A DNA stretch of 64,000 nt, taken from SHZL01 sp963708905. GTDB lineage: Bacteria; Pseudomonadota; Gammaproteobacteria; Xanthomonadales; SZUA-36. Where the stretch lies: contig CAVPUV010000052.1 in assembly GCA_963708905.1 (NCBI GenBank), positions 124,001 to 188,000 on the forward strand. The letters are read 5' to 3'. Made by a program: the position numbers and the translations under genes. Of this stretch, positions 1-8,706 are shown piece after piece; position 1 is the first letter of the stretch, and every line of letters starts with the position of its first letter. The notes under the pieces were generated by a model. The model had not been told where the DNA came from. It saw only the letters and a list, made by a program, of their open reading frames with translations, and did no database searches.

Positions 1-362
1 ACGGCGTCGGCACTGTCAATGCGCAGATACTCACTGTAGCCACCATCGCGGGTTTCGGACAGGCCGCAGCCGGTGACGATGACCTCGTCGCCTGGCTGGA
101 ACTTGTCGACCGCCGATGCGACTACGGTGCCGGCCATATCGATACCGCCGTTGAGTGGAAATTTGCGCAGTATTTTGCCTTTGCCGGTAGCGGCCAAAGC
201 GTCCTTGTAATTGATGCTCGACCAGTCCACGCGCACCGTCAGGTCGCCTTCACTGAGCTCATCGATGGTCAAAGACTCGACCCCCGAGCGAAAGCCCTCT
301 TCATCGTTGTGGATACGGAAGGCGTTGAAGGATTCAGGTAATTGGGTCATGGGCTTTGTCAT
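1..362 (-). CDS. YhdH/AcuI-type NADPH-dependent quinone/acryloyl-CoA reductase (partial, C-terminus outside window)
   Basis: The first 120 or so residues of a zinc-independent medium-chain alcohol dehydrogenase superfamily protein. The stretches INYKDALAATGKGKI, GGIDMAGTV and GDEVIVTGCGLSE are typical of the YhdH/AcuI branch, whose characterised members reduce acryloyl-CoA to propionyl-CoA with NADPH. The ATG at 362 overlaps the lpd stop codon (TGATG), so it is probably translated with the sucA-sucB-lpd transcript; a second in-frame ATG lies four codons in. The nucleotide-binding half lies beyond the left edge. Family assignment is firm; the physiological substrate is inferred from the family only. 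Confidence 0.85.
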   Translation of the reverse strand, partial: MTKPMTQLPESFNAFRIHNDEEGFRSGVESLTIDELSEGDLTVRVDWSSINYKDALAATGKGKILRKFPLNGGIDMAGTVVASAVDKFQPGDEVIVTGCGLSETRDGGYSEYLRIDSADA

Positions 363-1789
363 CAATTGCTGCGGTGGATGGCTCGTCCGTCTACGTGCAA
401 TGCCGCTTCATGCACCGCCTCCGACAGTGTTGGATGAGCATGGACGATACGCGCCAGGTCTTCGCTGGAACCATGGAATTCCATCGTAACGACACATTCA
501 GCGATCAGTTCGGATGCATTGGCGCCTAAAATGTGCACACCCAGGATCTCGTCCGTTTCGGCGTCAGCCAATATCTTGACCAAACCGGCGCTGTGTCCGC
601 CAGCCAGGGCTCTGCCGTTGGCGGCAAACGGAAAAGAACCGGTGCGATATTCAATGCCTGCCTTCTTCAATTCCTGCTCCGTTTTGCCCACCCAGGCAAT
701 CTCGGGTTCTGTATAGATTACCCAGGGCACGGTATCAAAGTTGATGTGAGCGGGTTTGCCGGCGATCATTTCGGCCACGGCGATACCTTCCTCGGAGGCC
801 TTGTGAGCCAGCATGGGACCCCGAACGCAATCGCCGACTGCCCAGACGCCTGCCGCGCTGGTCCTGGAGTGCTCGTCGACTTCAATCTGACCCCGATCCG
901 TCAGGCGCACTCCGCAGTCAGCAGCCAGCAAACCTTCGGTATACGGTTGGCGGCCGACTGCGACGAGCAAGCGGTCAAAGGTCAGTTGGCTCTCACCGTT
1001 CCGGTCTTCCAGGGTTACCAGCACCTCTTTTTTCACCACCGTGGCGCTCCTGACCAGAGTGCCGAGCTGGATTTTCATGCCCTGTTTACCAAATTCCCGG
1101 GCCGCCTGGCTGCTGATGCTCACGTCCGCAACGGGCAGGAACTGCTCCAATGCTTCTAGCAGCACCACTTCAGAACCCAGCCGGCTCCAGACCGAACCCA
1201 GTTCCAGGCCAATGACACCGGCGCCAATGACTCCCAGGCGCCTGGGCACCGAGGTGAAATCCAAAGCGCCTTCATTATCGACGATATAGGTGCCATCAAA
1301 TGCCACGTTCGGAAGCGCGATGGGGACAGAGCCAGAGGCAAGAATAATGTTGTCGGCTTGCAAATGCAGCGTGGCGGTTCCGTCTACCGGCGTCATTTCA
1401 ACCTGGCGCTGCGCGAGCAGTTTTCCCTTGCCATGGAAGTACTCGATCTTGTTGCCTTTGAACAGCTGTGTCACCCCGCCGGTCAGTTTCCTGACGATGT
1501 CATCCTTGCGGGCAATCATTTTGGGGATGTCCATGGCGGCGTTTTTGACCGTAATACCATGCTCTGCGAATTCATGCCCGATGTGGCGGAAGTGTTTGCT
1601 GGAATCCAGCAAGGCCTTGGAAGGAATACAGCCGACGTTCAGGCAGGTTCCACCGGGCGCCGGCTTGCCGTCCTTGCCTGTGAACATATCAATGCAGGCC
1701 GTTTTCAAGCCGCATTGCGCTGCGCGTATGGCGGCGACATAGCCCCCGGGCCCGCCACCGATTACGATTACGTCGAATTTATCTGCCAT
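362..1789 (-). CDS. lpd: Dihydrolipoyl dehydrogenase (E3)
   Basis: 475-residue flavoprotein disulfide reductase that reoxidises dihydrolipoamide with NAD+. The N-terminal FAD-binding motif GGGPGGYVAA is at residues 11-20, the redox-active cysteine pair lies in GGTCLNVGCIPSK (Cys49 and Cys54), a second nucleotide-binding GAGVIGLELGSVW is mid-protein, and the C-terminal dimer-interface base is in HAHPTLSE near residue 452. It is the third gene of the 2-oxoglutarate dehydrogenase operon, 17 bp downstream of sucB, so this copy most likely serves that complex. Length and motifs are normal for the family. Confidence 0.97.
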   Translation of the reverse strand: MADKFDVIVIGGGPGGYVAAIRAAQCGLKTACIDMFTGKDGKPAPGGTCLNVGCIPSKALLDSSKHFRHIGHEFAEHGITVKNAAMDIPKMIARKDDIVRKLTGGVTQLFKGNKIEYFHGKGKLLAQRQVEMTPVDGTATLHLQADNIILASGSVPIALPNVAFDGTYIVDNEGALDFTSVPRRLGVIGAGVIGLELGSVWSRLGSEVVLLEALEQFLPVADVSISSQAAREFGKQGMKIQLGTLVRSATVVKKEVLVTLEDRNGESQLTFDRLLVAVGRQPYTEGLLAADCGVRLTDRGQIEVDEHSRTSAAGVWAVGDCVRGPMLAHKASEEGIAVAEMIAGKPAHINFDTVPWVIYTEPEIAWVGKTEQELKKAGIEYRTGSFPFAANGRALAGGHSAGLVKILADAETDEILGVHILGANASELIAECVVTMEFHGSSEDLARIVHAHPTLSEAVHEAALHVDGRAIHRSN

Positions 1790-1806
1790 GCTTTATCCTT
1801 CTTATA

Positions 1807-2997
1807 TTAAAGGCCGAGTAAAAAACGGGTCGGATCTTCCAGGCTTTGCTTGACTGCCAACAGGAACTGCACTGCCTCTTTGCCGTCAATGATACGGTGG
1901 TCGTAGCTCAGCGCAAGGTACATCATGGGCCTGGCGACGATTTCGCCATCAATGACGACCGGGCGTTCCTTGATGGCGTGCATACCCAGAATCGCGCTTT
2001 GCGGTGGATTCAACAACGGGGTTGATACCAGGGAACCAAAAACACCGCCATTGGTAATGGAAAAAGTTCCGCCCTGCAGGTCGGTAAGGCCGATAGAGCC
2101 GTCCCGCGCTGCCGCGGAAAAATGTTCGATGCTTTGTTCGATTCCGGCCAGGTCCAGGTTTTCGGCGTTGCGTATGATGGGCACCATCAGGCCGCGATCG
2201 GTCGATACTGCGATGCCGATATCCTGGTAATTGTGATAAATAATTTCATCACCATCGATGGACGCGTTTACCAGGGGGTATTGGCGTAGCGCATGGCAAC
2301 ACGCTTTGACAAAGAAAGACATAAATCCCAGCTTGATCCCATGACGTGAAAGGAATTCGTCTTTGTATTTGCTGCGCAGGGCCATTACGGCTGCAAGATC
2401 CACCTCATTGAAAGTGGTCAGAATGGCTGCCGTGTTCTGCGCCTCTTTCATGCGCTCGGCAATACGGCTGCGCAAGCGCGTCATCTTCACCCGTTCTTCC
2501 TGGCGCGAACCGCCGGATTTCATGTACGACAGCACATCACCCTTGGTAATGCGGCCGCCCCTGCCGCTGCCATCCAGGTTTGCCGTATCGATTTTTTCCT
2601 CTGCAACGACGCGGCGCACCGCCGGGCTGAGTTTGCCGGGCGTGGACGCCGCAGGCGGGGAGGGCGGCTTCGATGCCGCGGGTTTCTCTTGCGGCGACGC
2701 GGCTGGCTGGCCAGGCGGCAGATGCGCTTTCGCAGCAGGTGTATCGGCTGGCGCTACAGAGCCTTCTTCAATCAAGGCAAGCAATTGGCCGCTGAGCACG
2801 GTTTCGCCTTCCTTTGCGGTGATTTCCTTCAACACGCCATCAACGGGAGCGGGCACTTCCAGCACCACTTTATCGGTCTCCAGGTCGACCAGATTGTCAT
2901 CGCGTCGCACGGTCTCTCCTGCTTTCTTGTGCCATGCGGCAATCGTTGCATCTTCCACCGACTCGGGCAGTACCGGCACTTTCACTTCAATGGTCAT
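1807..2997 (-). CDS. sucB: Dihydrolipoyllysine succinyltransferase, E2 of 2-oxoglutarate dehydrogenase
   Basis: 396 residues from the chosen ATG. One lipoyl domain carries the lipoylated lysine in DLETDKVVLEV (Lys43). A Pro/Ala-rich linker (about residues 95-125) is followed by a peripheral subunit-binding domain (LSPAVRRVVAEEKID) and the catalytic acyltransferase domain ending in SYDHRIIDGKEA with the HxxxDG active-site motif. It transfers succinyl groups to CoA in the TCA cycle. The reading frame stays open 15 codons further upstream, to 3042, but that part runs through a palindromic repeat and matches nothing in E2 proteins, so MTIEVKVPVLPES is taken as the true N-terminus. It lies between sucA and lpd. 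Confidence 0.96.
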   Translation of the reverse strand: MTIEVKVPVLPESVEDATIAAWHKKAGETVRRDDNLVDLETDKVVLEVPAPVDGVLKEITAKEGETVLSGQLLALIEEGSVAPADTPAAKAHLPPGQPAASPQEKPAASKPPSPPAASTPGKLSPAVRRVVAEEKIDTANLDGSGRGGRITKGDVLSYMKSGGSRQEERVKMTRLRSRIAERMKEAQNTAAILTTFNEVDLAAVMALRSKYKDEFLSRHGIKLGFMSFFVKACCHALRQYPLVNASIDGDEIIYHNYQDIGIAVSTDRGLMVPIIRNAENLDLAGIEQSIEHFSAAARDGSIGLTDLQGGTFSITNGGVFGSLVSTPLLNPPQSAILGMHAIKERPVVIDGEIVARPMMYLALSYDHRIIDGKEAVQFLLAVKQSLEDPTRFLLGL

Positions 2998-3020
2998 GAG
3001 CTGAATCCATTTTAAATTTG

Positions 3021-3060
3021 GTGTCTGTCCATAAACGGGCATCCCAGCCCGTTATGGAAT
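3021..3060 (-). repeat. Dispersed palindromic repeat, copy 1 (sucA-sucB intergenic)
   Basis: A 40-bp unit containing CCATAAACGGGC, a six-base loop and GCCCGTTATGG. It forms a hairpin with a 12-bp stem interrupted by one missing base. The reverse complement recurs at 53583-53623 with a single-base difference, and the conserved part extends past the stem into an asymmetric flank (GTGTCTGTCC). The unit fills the 65-bp gap between the sucA stop and the sucB start and ends 23 nt before the sucB ATG, so it is transcribed as part of the operon mRNA. It resembles REP-type elements; no T-run follows, so it is not an obvious terminator. Confidence 0.85.
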
Positions 3061-3062
3061 CC

Positions 3063-5876
3063 CTAAATAACCTGATCTTCATCGCCGGTCAACGCCTGTG
3101 CGACCAGCGCTTTCTGCTGTTCGAGGTGCACCGCGTGGTAACCCACCGCCGGCGAAGCGGACTGGGAACGCCCGGCATATTTTAGCGCGAGCTTGTCCGT
3201 GATGCAGGCCTGGAGGTGATGATGGATCTGGTACCAGGCTCCCTGGTTTTGCGGTTCTTCCTGGCACCACACCAGTTCGGCCGCGAATGGAAATTCCGCA
3301 ATGAAACTGGTCACTTCCGTCAGCGGGAAGGGGTACAGTTGTTCCAGCCGCATTACCGCCACTGTGTGTAGGTTATCCGCGGCTCGCTTTTCCGCGAGGT
3401 CGTAGTAGACCTTGCCGGAGCACAAAACGATGCGCTTGATGGCATTGACCTTGCCGGGGCCGCGATCACCGATGACACGCTGGAACCGGCCAGAGGACAG
3501 GACATCCAGAGTGGATGTCGAAGCCTTGCTGCGCAACAGACTTTTCGGCGTCATCACGATCAGAGGCTTGCGCGTTGCCTGCATCACCTGGCGCCGCAAC
3601 ATATGGAACATCTGTGCCGGCGTGGAAGGGATACAGACCTGGATGTTGTCGTTGGAGCACAGTTGCATGAAGCGTTCCAGCCGGGCGCTTGAATGTTCCG
3701 GTCCCTGTCCCTCGTAACCATGCGGCAGCAATAATGTCAGGCCGCATAAGCGGCCCCATTTGGCCTCACCCGAGGTCAGGAACTGATCGATGACGACCTG
3801 CGCCCCGTTGGCAAAATCGCCAAACTGGCCTTCCCAGATCACCAGAGTTTCCGGTGCTGCCGTGGCATAACCATATTCGAAGCCCATGACCGCCTCTTCC
3901 GACAGCAGTGAGTCGATAACGCTGACGTGGACATCCGGTCTTAACCGCGCCAGCGGCAGAAGCGTTGCGCCATCCTGCTGGTTATGCAATACGGCATGGC
4001 GGTGGAAAAAGGTACCGCGCGCGGAATCCTGCCCTACCAGGCGCAGTTTTGTGCCCTGATCGATCAGCGTCGCGTAAGCCATGGTTTCGGCAAATCCCCA
4101 GTCGATGGGCAGTTCCCCGGCTGCCATCATTTTCCGGTCTTCAATGATGCGTTGCACGCGTGGATGCAGCTCGAACCCAGCTGGCAGCGTGGTGAGTTGG
4201 TTGGATAACTGGCGGATCCTGCTGAGCGGAACCGAGGTATCGGTTTCGACAGACGCCTCGATATGCCTGAATTTACGCCAGTTGGCGGCGTGGGTGTCGC
4301 TGCGCGGCTCTGTCGATACGTCCGCCACCTGGTCGCTGCGGTCGAGCCGGTCACGGTATTGCGCCATCATGGCCGGTGGTTCTCCGGCCTCGATCAAACC
4401 GCTCGCAACCAGTTGTTCGGCGTATTTCTGCCGGGTGGTTTTCATGCTGCGGATCTTCTGGTACATCAGCGGCTGGGTGGCCGCGGGTTCGTCGGCTTCA
4501 TTGTGGCCGTGGCGCCGGTAGCAAAACAGGTCGATCACGACATCGCGTTTGAACTGGCTGCGAAAGTCACAGGCAATCTTCATCACGTGGTGTACGGCTT
4601 CCGGGTCGTCCGCATTCACGTGAAATATAGGGGCATGGACCATTTTGGCGATGGCGGTGCAGTACAGGGTAGAGCGTGCGTCGCGCAAATCGCTGGTGGT
4701 AAAGCCCACCTGGTTGTTGACCACGATATGCAAGGTGCCGCCCACTGCGAAACCGCGGACCTCTGACATCTGGAACAGTTCCATCACCACGCCCTGGGCG
4801 GCGAATGCGGCATCGCCGTGAATCAGGATGGGCATCACCTGGTTGTGGTCGGTGTCCTTGCGCCGGACCTGGCGGGCGCGGACTGAACCGGCTACCACCG
4901 GGTTGACAATCTCCAGGTGTGAAGGATTGAAGGCCAGCGCCATGTGCACCATTCCGCCGGCTGTCTGAATGTTGGAAGCAAAGCCGAGGTGGTACTTCAC
5001 GTCACCTGGACGCAAGGGATTTTTGTCTTTCAGGTTGCCCTCAAATTCGGCGAACAGCATGTTGGGTGACTTGCCGAGGAGATTAACCAGTACGTTCAGG
5101 CGTCCCCGATGCGCCATGCCGATAACGATTTCCTTCACGCCGCGTGCTCCGGCGTGCAGCATGGTTTCGTGCAGCAGTGGTATCAGGCTGTCGCCGCCCT
5201 CCAGGGAAAAGCGTTTCTGGCCAACGTAACGCGTGTGCAGGTACTTTTCCAGGCCCTCGGCAGCGGTGAGCATCTGCAGGATGCGCAGCCGTTCCTCATT
5301 CGTTACATCGTGCAATCCGCAGCCGCTTTCCAGTCGCCCCTCCAGCCAGTAGCGTTTGTTGGTGTCGACGATGTGCATATACTCGACACCGATGCTGCCA
5401 CAATAGACGCGCTGGCAAAGGGCGATGATGTCGCGCAATTTCATCCGTTTTGCCGCCGCCAGGGTGCCGGTATCAAATTCAAGATTCAGGTCCGACTCGT
5501 CCAGGTCGTTGAACTCGAGAGACAGGTCAGGCACCGCACCCCGGTGGGGCTCACCCAGTGGGTTGAGCCTGGCATTTTCATGTCCGCGACTGCGGTAGGC
5601 CTTGATCAAATTGAGCACGCCGGCTTCCTTGTGGTCGCTGACGCGGATATCCTGCGCTGCTGCCGGCGCAAGCCTTCCCAGTTGCCGGAACTTCTCCCGG
5701 ACACCGAGATGACCGGTTTCGCTGGCGCCGTTGCTCAGGGCGGAAAATTCCCGCGCCCACTGCGCGGGAACACTGGCCGGGTCGTCCAGCCAGGCTTCGT
5801 AATGTGATTCTATAAACGGTGCGTTGCTGCCGTAGAGATGGGAAGATCGCCTGAGCGATTCGAGTTTGTGGTCCAC
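3063..5876 (-). CDS. sucA: 2-oxoglutarate dehydrogenase E1 component
   Basis: 937-residue thiamine-diphosphate enzyme that decarboxylates 2-oxoglutarate and reductively succinylates the E2 lipoyl group. The N-terminus MDHKLESLRRSSHLYGSN followed by FIESHYEAWLDDP is the usual E2-binding segment. Mid-protein GMAHRGRLNVLVN, HGDAAFAAQGVVMELFQ and NNQVGFTTS are hallmark E1o blocks, and the C-terminal domain contains LLPHGYEGQGPEHSSARLER and VWCQEEPQNQGAW. Length is normal for the family. It is the first gene of sucA-sucB-lpd and the upstream 124 bp holds the likely promoter. sdhCDAB, often upstream in gammaproteobacteria, is replaced here by roxA and purB. Confidence 0.98.
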   Translation of the reverse strand: MDHKLESLRRSSHLYGSNAPFIESHYEAWLDDPASVPAQWAREFSALSNGASETGHLGVREKFRQLGRLAPAAAQDIRVSDHKEAGVLNLIKAYRSRGHENARLNPLGEPHRGAVPDLSLEFNDLDESDLNLEFDTGTLAAAKRMKLRDIIALCQRVYCGSIGVEYMHIVDTNKRYWLEGRLESGCGLHDVTNEERLRILQMLTAAEGLEKYLHTRYVGQKRFSLEGGDSLIPLLHETMLHAGARGVKEIVIGMAHRGRLNVLVNLLGKSPNMLFAEFEGNLKDKNPLRPGDVKYHLGFASNIQTAGGMVHMALAFNPSHLEIVNPVVAGSVRARQVRRKDTDHNQVMPILIHGDAAFAAQGVVMELFQMSEVRGFAVGGTLHIVVNNQVGFTTSDLRDARSTLYCTAIAKMVHAPIFHVNADDPEAVHHVMKIACDFRSQFKRDVVIDLFCYRRHGHNEADEPAATQPLMYQKIRSMKTTRQKYAEQLVASGLIEAGEPPAMMAQYRDRLDRSDQVADVSTEPRSDTHAANWRKFRHIEASVETDTSVPLSRIRQLSNQLTTLPAGFELHPRVQRIIEDRKMMAAGELPIDWGFAETMAYATLIDQGTKLRLVGQDSARGTFFHRHAVLHNQQDGATLLPLARLRPDVHVSVIDSLLSEEAVMGFEYGYATAAPETLVIWEGQFGDFANGAQVVIDQFLTSGEAKWGRLCGLTLLLPHGYEGQGPEHSSARLERFMQLCSNDNIQVCIPSTPAQMFHMLRRQVMQATRKPLIVMTPKSLLRSKASTSTLDVLSSGRFQRVIGDRGPGKVNAIKRIVLCSGKVYYDLAEKRAADNLHTVAVMRLEQLYPFPLTEVTSFIAEFPFAAELVWCQEEPQNQGAWYQIHHHLQACITDKLALKYAGRSQSASPAVGYHAVHLEQQKALVAQALTGDEDQVI

Positions 5877-5923
5877 TGGTCTGTTTCGCGCCCCAATAAA
5901 ACTTGCCGGATTGTTAAGGAAAC

Positions 5924-5976
5924 TCTGATTAATTCAGAACATCCTTAATTATATCTTGTATCCGGACTCAGAAGAC
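5924..5976 (-). promoter_or_regulatory. Candidate sucA promoter region with downstream palindrome
   Basis: Within the 124-bp gap upstream of sucA there is a perfect TATAAT on the minus strand (plus positions 5948-5953), in a locally AT-rich tract. No convincing -35 hexamer lies 16-18 bp upstream, which suggests activator dependence or a weak promoter. About 10 bp downstream is the near-perfect palindrome TCTGATTAATTCAGA (5924-5938), where a repressor could sit. Function is inferred from position and consensus only. Confidence 0.4.
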
Positions 5977-6000
5977 CAATCCAACCATGAAATGGTTCTG

Positions 6001-7134
6001 TCACTGCGCGAAAAAAAGATGGCCATCATTGATCAGGTGGCACACGAGCTGCAGCCTTGCGCCATCCATTGGCAGGTCACCGCTAACTTCAAATCGATTG
6101 GCGCAAAGCAGCATGGCAGTGGCAATGCTGCAGCTGTATTCGTCGCCGGCGGCGGATAGCAGGGCTTCCCCGTCCAGTTCGACCCAGGCGAGCCGGGTCC
6201 AGGGGTTTCGCTGCAGCCGGGCAGAGCCCGCCAGTGCGGCAGCGACTTCATTTTCGTTGAGTGTCTGGATTGGTGGGGCAGGCTGCTGCGCCAGCCGGTA
6301 GCGGGTGAGGAAACTGGCGAGGAACGAATGGAGCTGCCTGGGCGCAGCCAAAGGATGGCTGGTCAGCGCATACAGTTGGCCAATGGCCTGAGGGCTGATT
6401 TCACCCGGACGCGGATTCACTGCGAGGACACCGTCTTCGTAGCGCTGGCCTTCGTTGTCGTGCTCGGCCAGCCATTCGCCCAGTGCCTGCAGCAGGTCCG
6501 CCTGGCTCGGGGCGCGCAATCCGATCGACCAGGTCATGCCGGTATCCAGTGCCACACCATGATGTGCTACGCCGGGAGGCAGGTAGAGCATGTCACCGGG
6601 CTCGAGGTTCCACTCCTGTTCCGGCGTGAACGATGCCAGTACTTTGAGCTCGATGTCAGCGAGCAAGGTGGGGTCATAACTCGAAGCAATTTGCCAGCAC
6701 CGGCGCCCGGACGCCTGCAACAGGAAGACGTCGTATTGATCAAAATGCGGGCCGACAGATCCGCCCGCGGCGGCAACGCTGATCATCAGGTCGTCCAGCC
6801 TCCATGCCGGCAGGAAGTTGAAATGCGCCAGCACAGCGGCAAGGGGCGGGTAATGCTTTTCTGCGTCCTGCACCAGCAGGGTCCAATTGCTGTCGGGTAA
6901 CTTGCGCAGTTCGCGCGCAGTGAAAGGACCATGCTTTATCCGCCAGTCCTGGCGCGGGTAGCTGCCGCTGATCAGGCGGGCTTCGGCCAGGTCGTCGCAG
7001 GCCAGGCCGGCGACGTCATTTTCGTCCAGTTCCGGCACGAACCCGGGAAACGCCTGACGCAGCAGGCAGGGTTTTTTTTGCCAGTACTCATCCAGGAAAG
7101 TCTGGACATCCAGTTCGCCAAGCGGCGCAGTCAT
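6001..7134 (-). CDS. roxA: RoxA/YcfD-type ribosomal protein L16 arginine hydroxylase (JmjC/cupin oxygenase)
   Basis: 377-residue Fe(II)/2-oxoglutarate oxygenase. The N-terminal FLDEYWQKKPCLLRQAF, the HxD iron ligands in GPHFDQYDVFLLQ (His130, Asp132) and the distal histidine in PPGVAHHGVALD (about 192) match the YcfD family, which hydroxylates an arginine of ribosomal protein L16. The C-terminal winged-helix part (AAALAGSARLQRNPWTRLAW) is also present. The ATG at 7134 overlaps the purB stop (ATGA), indicating translational coupling; an in-frame upstream ATG at 7149 lies inside purB and is less likely. Iron ligands and length are normal. Confidence 0.92.
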   Translation of the reverse strand: MTAPLGELDVQTFLDEYWQKKPCLLRQAFPGFVPELDENDVAGLACDDLAEARLISGSYPRQDWRIKHGPFTARELRKLPDSNWTLLVQDAEKHYPPLAAVLAHFNFLPAWRLDDLMISVAAAGGSVGPHFDQYDVFLLQASGRRCWQIASSYDPTLLADIELKVLASFTPEQEWNLEPGDMLYLPPGVAHHGVALDTGMTWSIGLRAPSQADLLQALGEWLAEHDNEGQRYEDGVLAVNPRPGEISPQAIGQLYALTSHPLAAPRQLHSFLASFLTRYRLAQQPAPPIQTLNENEVAAALAGSARLQRNPWTRLAWVELDGEALLSAAGDEYSCSIATAMLLCANRFEVSGDLPMDGARLQLVCHLINDGHLFFAQ

Positions 7135-8513
7135 TTTTCCTGCCTGCAATCCAGGGCCATGCCTGCCGCATTGCCGGTATACGTGGCGGGTGTCAGTGCC
7201 AGCAATTGGTCACGCGCCTGTTGCGGTATATCGAGTGCGGTAATGAATGCTTTGAAATCGGATTGGGACACGTGCTTGCCACGGGTCAATGCCTTGAGTT
7301 TTTCATATGCCTGGTCAATGCCATAGCGGCGCATCACGGTTTGTATCGGTTCTGCCAGCACTTCCCAGTTGGCGTCCAGGTCCTCGTCCAGCCGTGCCTG
7401 GTTCACTTCCAGTTTGGCCAGGCCCCGTTGCAGCGAAGTCAGTGCGACGATGACGTGGCCAAAGAGGGTGCCTACGGAACGCAAGGCGGTGGAGTCGCTC
7501 AAGTCGCGCTGCCAGCGCGACACCGGCAATTTTTCCGCCAGGTGTAACAGCAGGGCGTTGGCCAGTCCCAGGTTGCCTTCGGCGTTTTCGAAATCGATCG
7601 GGTTGACTTTGTGCGGCATGGTGGATGAACCGACCTCGCCGGCAACCGGCCGCTGGCGGAAATAGCCAAGCGAAATATAACCCCAGAGATCGCGGCAAAA
7701 ATCGACCAGGATGGTGTTCAGCCGGCTCTGCGCATGAAACAGCTCGGCCATCCAGTCATGCGGTTCGATCTGGGTGGTATATGGGTTCCATTGCAGGCCC
7801 AGTGATTCCACGAACCGTTGCGCCAGCAGTGGCCAATCAAGGTCGGGGTAGGCCACCAGGTGTGCGTTGAAATTGCCTACCGCGCCGTTGATCTTGCCGA
7901 GGAATTTCTGGCCTGCAAGCTGTTGTATCTGCCGCAGCAGCCGTTGCCGGGTGTTGGCCAGTTCCTTGCCCAGAGTGGTGGGGGAGGCCGGCTGACCATG
8001 CGTGCGCGACAACATCGCCCGCTCCGCATGTTCATGCGCCAGCGCCACAAGGCTATTGTCCAGCTGGCTGAATGCGGGCAACAGCAGGTCACGGTAAAGG
8101 TCCCGCAACATAAGCGCATAGGCCAGATTGTTGATGTCTTCGGAGGTGCAGGCGAAGTGCAGGAATCCAGTACAGGCAGCCAGTTCCGGCAACTGGCCGA
8201 AACATTCCTCGAGGTAGTATTCGACCGCTTTTACGTCGTGGTTGGTGCCGGCTTCAATCGCTTTAACCTTGCTGGATTCGGCCGGGCTGAAATTCCTGAT
8301 CAATCCTTCGATATAGTTCTGCGCCGCCGCGGTCAACGGCGGCAATTCGGCGATGGCCGGTTCCGCGCAAAGAGCCTGAAACCAGCGCAACTCGACGATG
8401 ACGCGCCGGTGGATCAAACCATGCTCGCTGCAATAAGGTCTGAGCACGGATGTTTTGCTCGCATAGCGGCCATCGAGCGGGGAAATCGCGGTGATTTCTG
8501 TCAGGTCTGTCAC
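7131..8513 (-). CDS. purB: Adenylosuccinate lyase
   Basis: 460-residue fumarase/aspartase superfamily enzyme of purine synthesis, acting on SAICAR and adenylosuccinate. The N-terminus ITAISPLDGRYASKT, the central CTSEDINNLAYALML, the histidine segment SRTHGQPASPTTLGKE and the signature loop GSSTMPHKVNPIDFENAEGN are all intact. It is divergent from fumC across a 193-bp intergenic region and runs directly into roxA with a 4-bp overlap. Nothing looks unusual. Confidence 0.97.
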   Translation of the reverse strand: MTDLTEITAISPLDGRYASKTSVLRPYCSEHGLIHRRVIVELRWFQALCAEPAIAELPPLTAAAQNYIEGLIRNFSPAESSKVKAIEAGTNHDVKAVEYYLEECFGQLPELAACTGFLHFACTSEDINNLAYALMLRDLYRDLLLPAFSQLDNSLVALAHEHAERAMLSRTHGQPASPTTLGKELANTRQRLLRQIQQLAGQKFLGKINGAVGNFNAHLVAYPDLDWPLLAQRFVESLGLQWNPYTTQIEPHDWMAELFHAQSRLNTILVDFCRDLWGYISLGYFRQRPVAGEVGSSTMPHKVNPIDFENAEGNLGLANALLLHLAEKLPVSRWQRDLSDSTALRSVGTLFGHVIVALTSLQRGLAKLEVNQARLDEDLDANWEVLAEPIQTVMRRYGIDQAYEKLKALTRGKHVSQSDFKAFITALDIPQQARDQLLALTPATYTGNAAGMALDCRQEK

Positions 8514-8636
8514 GTGAAATGCCTTCCTTGATGGCCCGGCCCCATTCTACCGGTAGCCGCTGACGATGAACACTGAACAGCGTGAATCACATGGCCGGGG
8601 AAACGGGGAGAAACCGTTTTGCTTGACCTGGCTGGC

Positions 8637-8665
8637 TTACACCCACTGCCGTCCCGCCGTACAAT
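8637..8665 (+). promoter_or_regulatory. Candidate sigma-70 promoter for fumC
   Basis: TTACAC (8637-8642) and TACAAT (8660-8665) are separated by 17 bp, giving 4/6 and 5/6 matches to the -35 and -10 consensus. A start near 8672 would leave a leader of about 35 nt with GGAG at 8697-8700 ahead of the fumC ATG at 8707. Identified by eye only. Confidence 0.45.
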
Positions 8666-8706
8666 AAATGATCGACAAACCAGGTTTAACGATAACGGAG
8701 TGGGAA

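Noticed and set aside
3021..3060. Intrinsic terminator between sucA and sucB
   Set aside because: The hairpin has no T-run, one arm carries a bulge, and the operon continues; the same unit recurs near hpt, so it is treated as a repeat.
5981..6000. AACCAT-GAA-ATGGTT hairpin after roxA as a terminator
   Set aside because: A six-bp stem with a three-base loop and no T-run is too weak to call.
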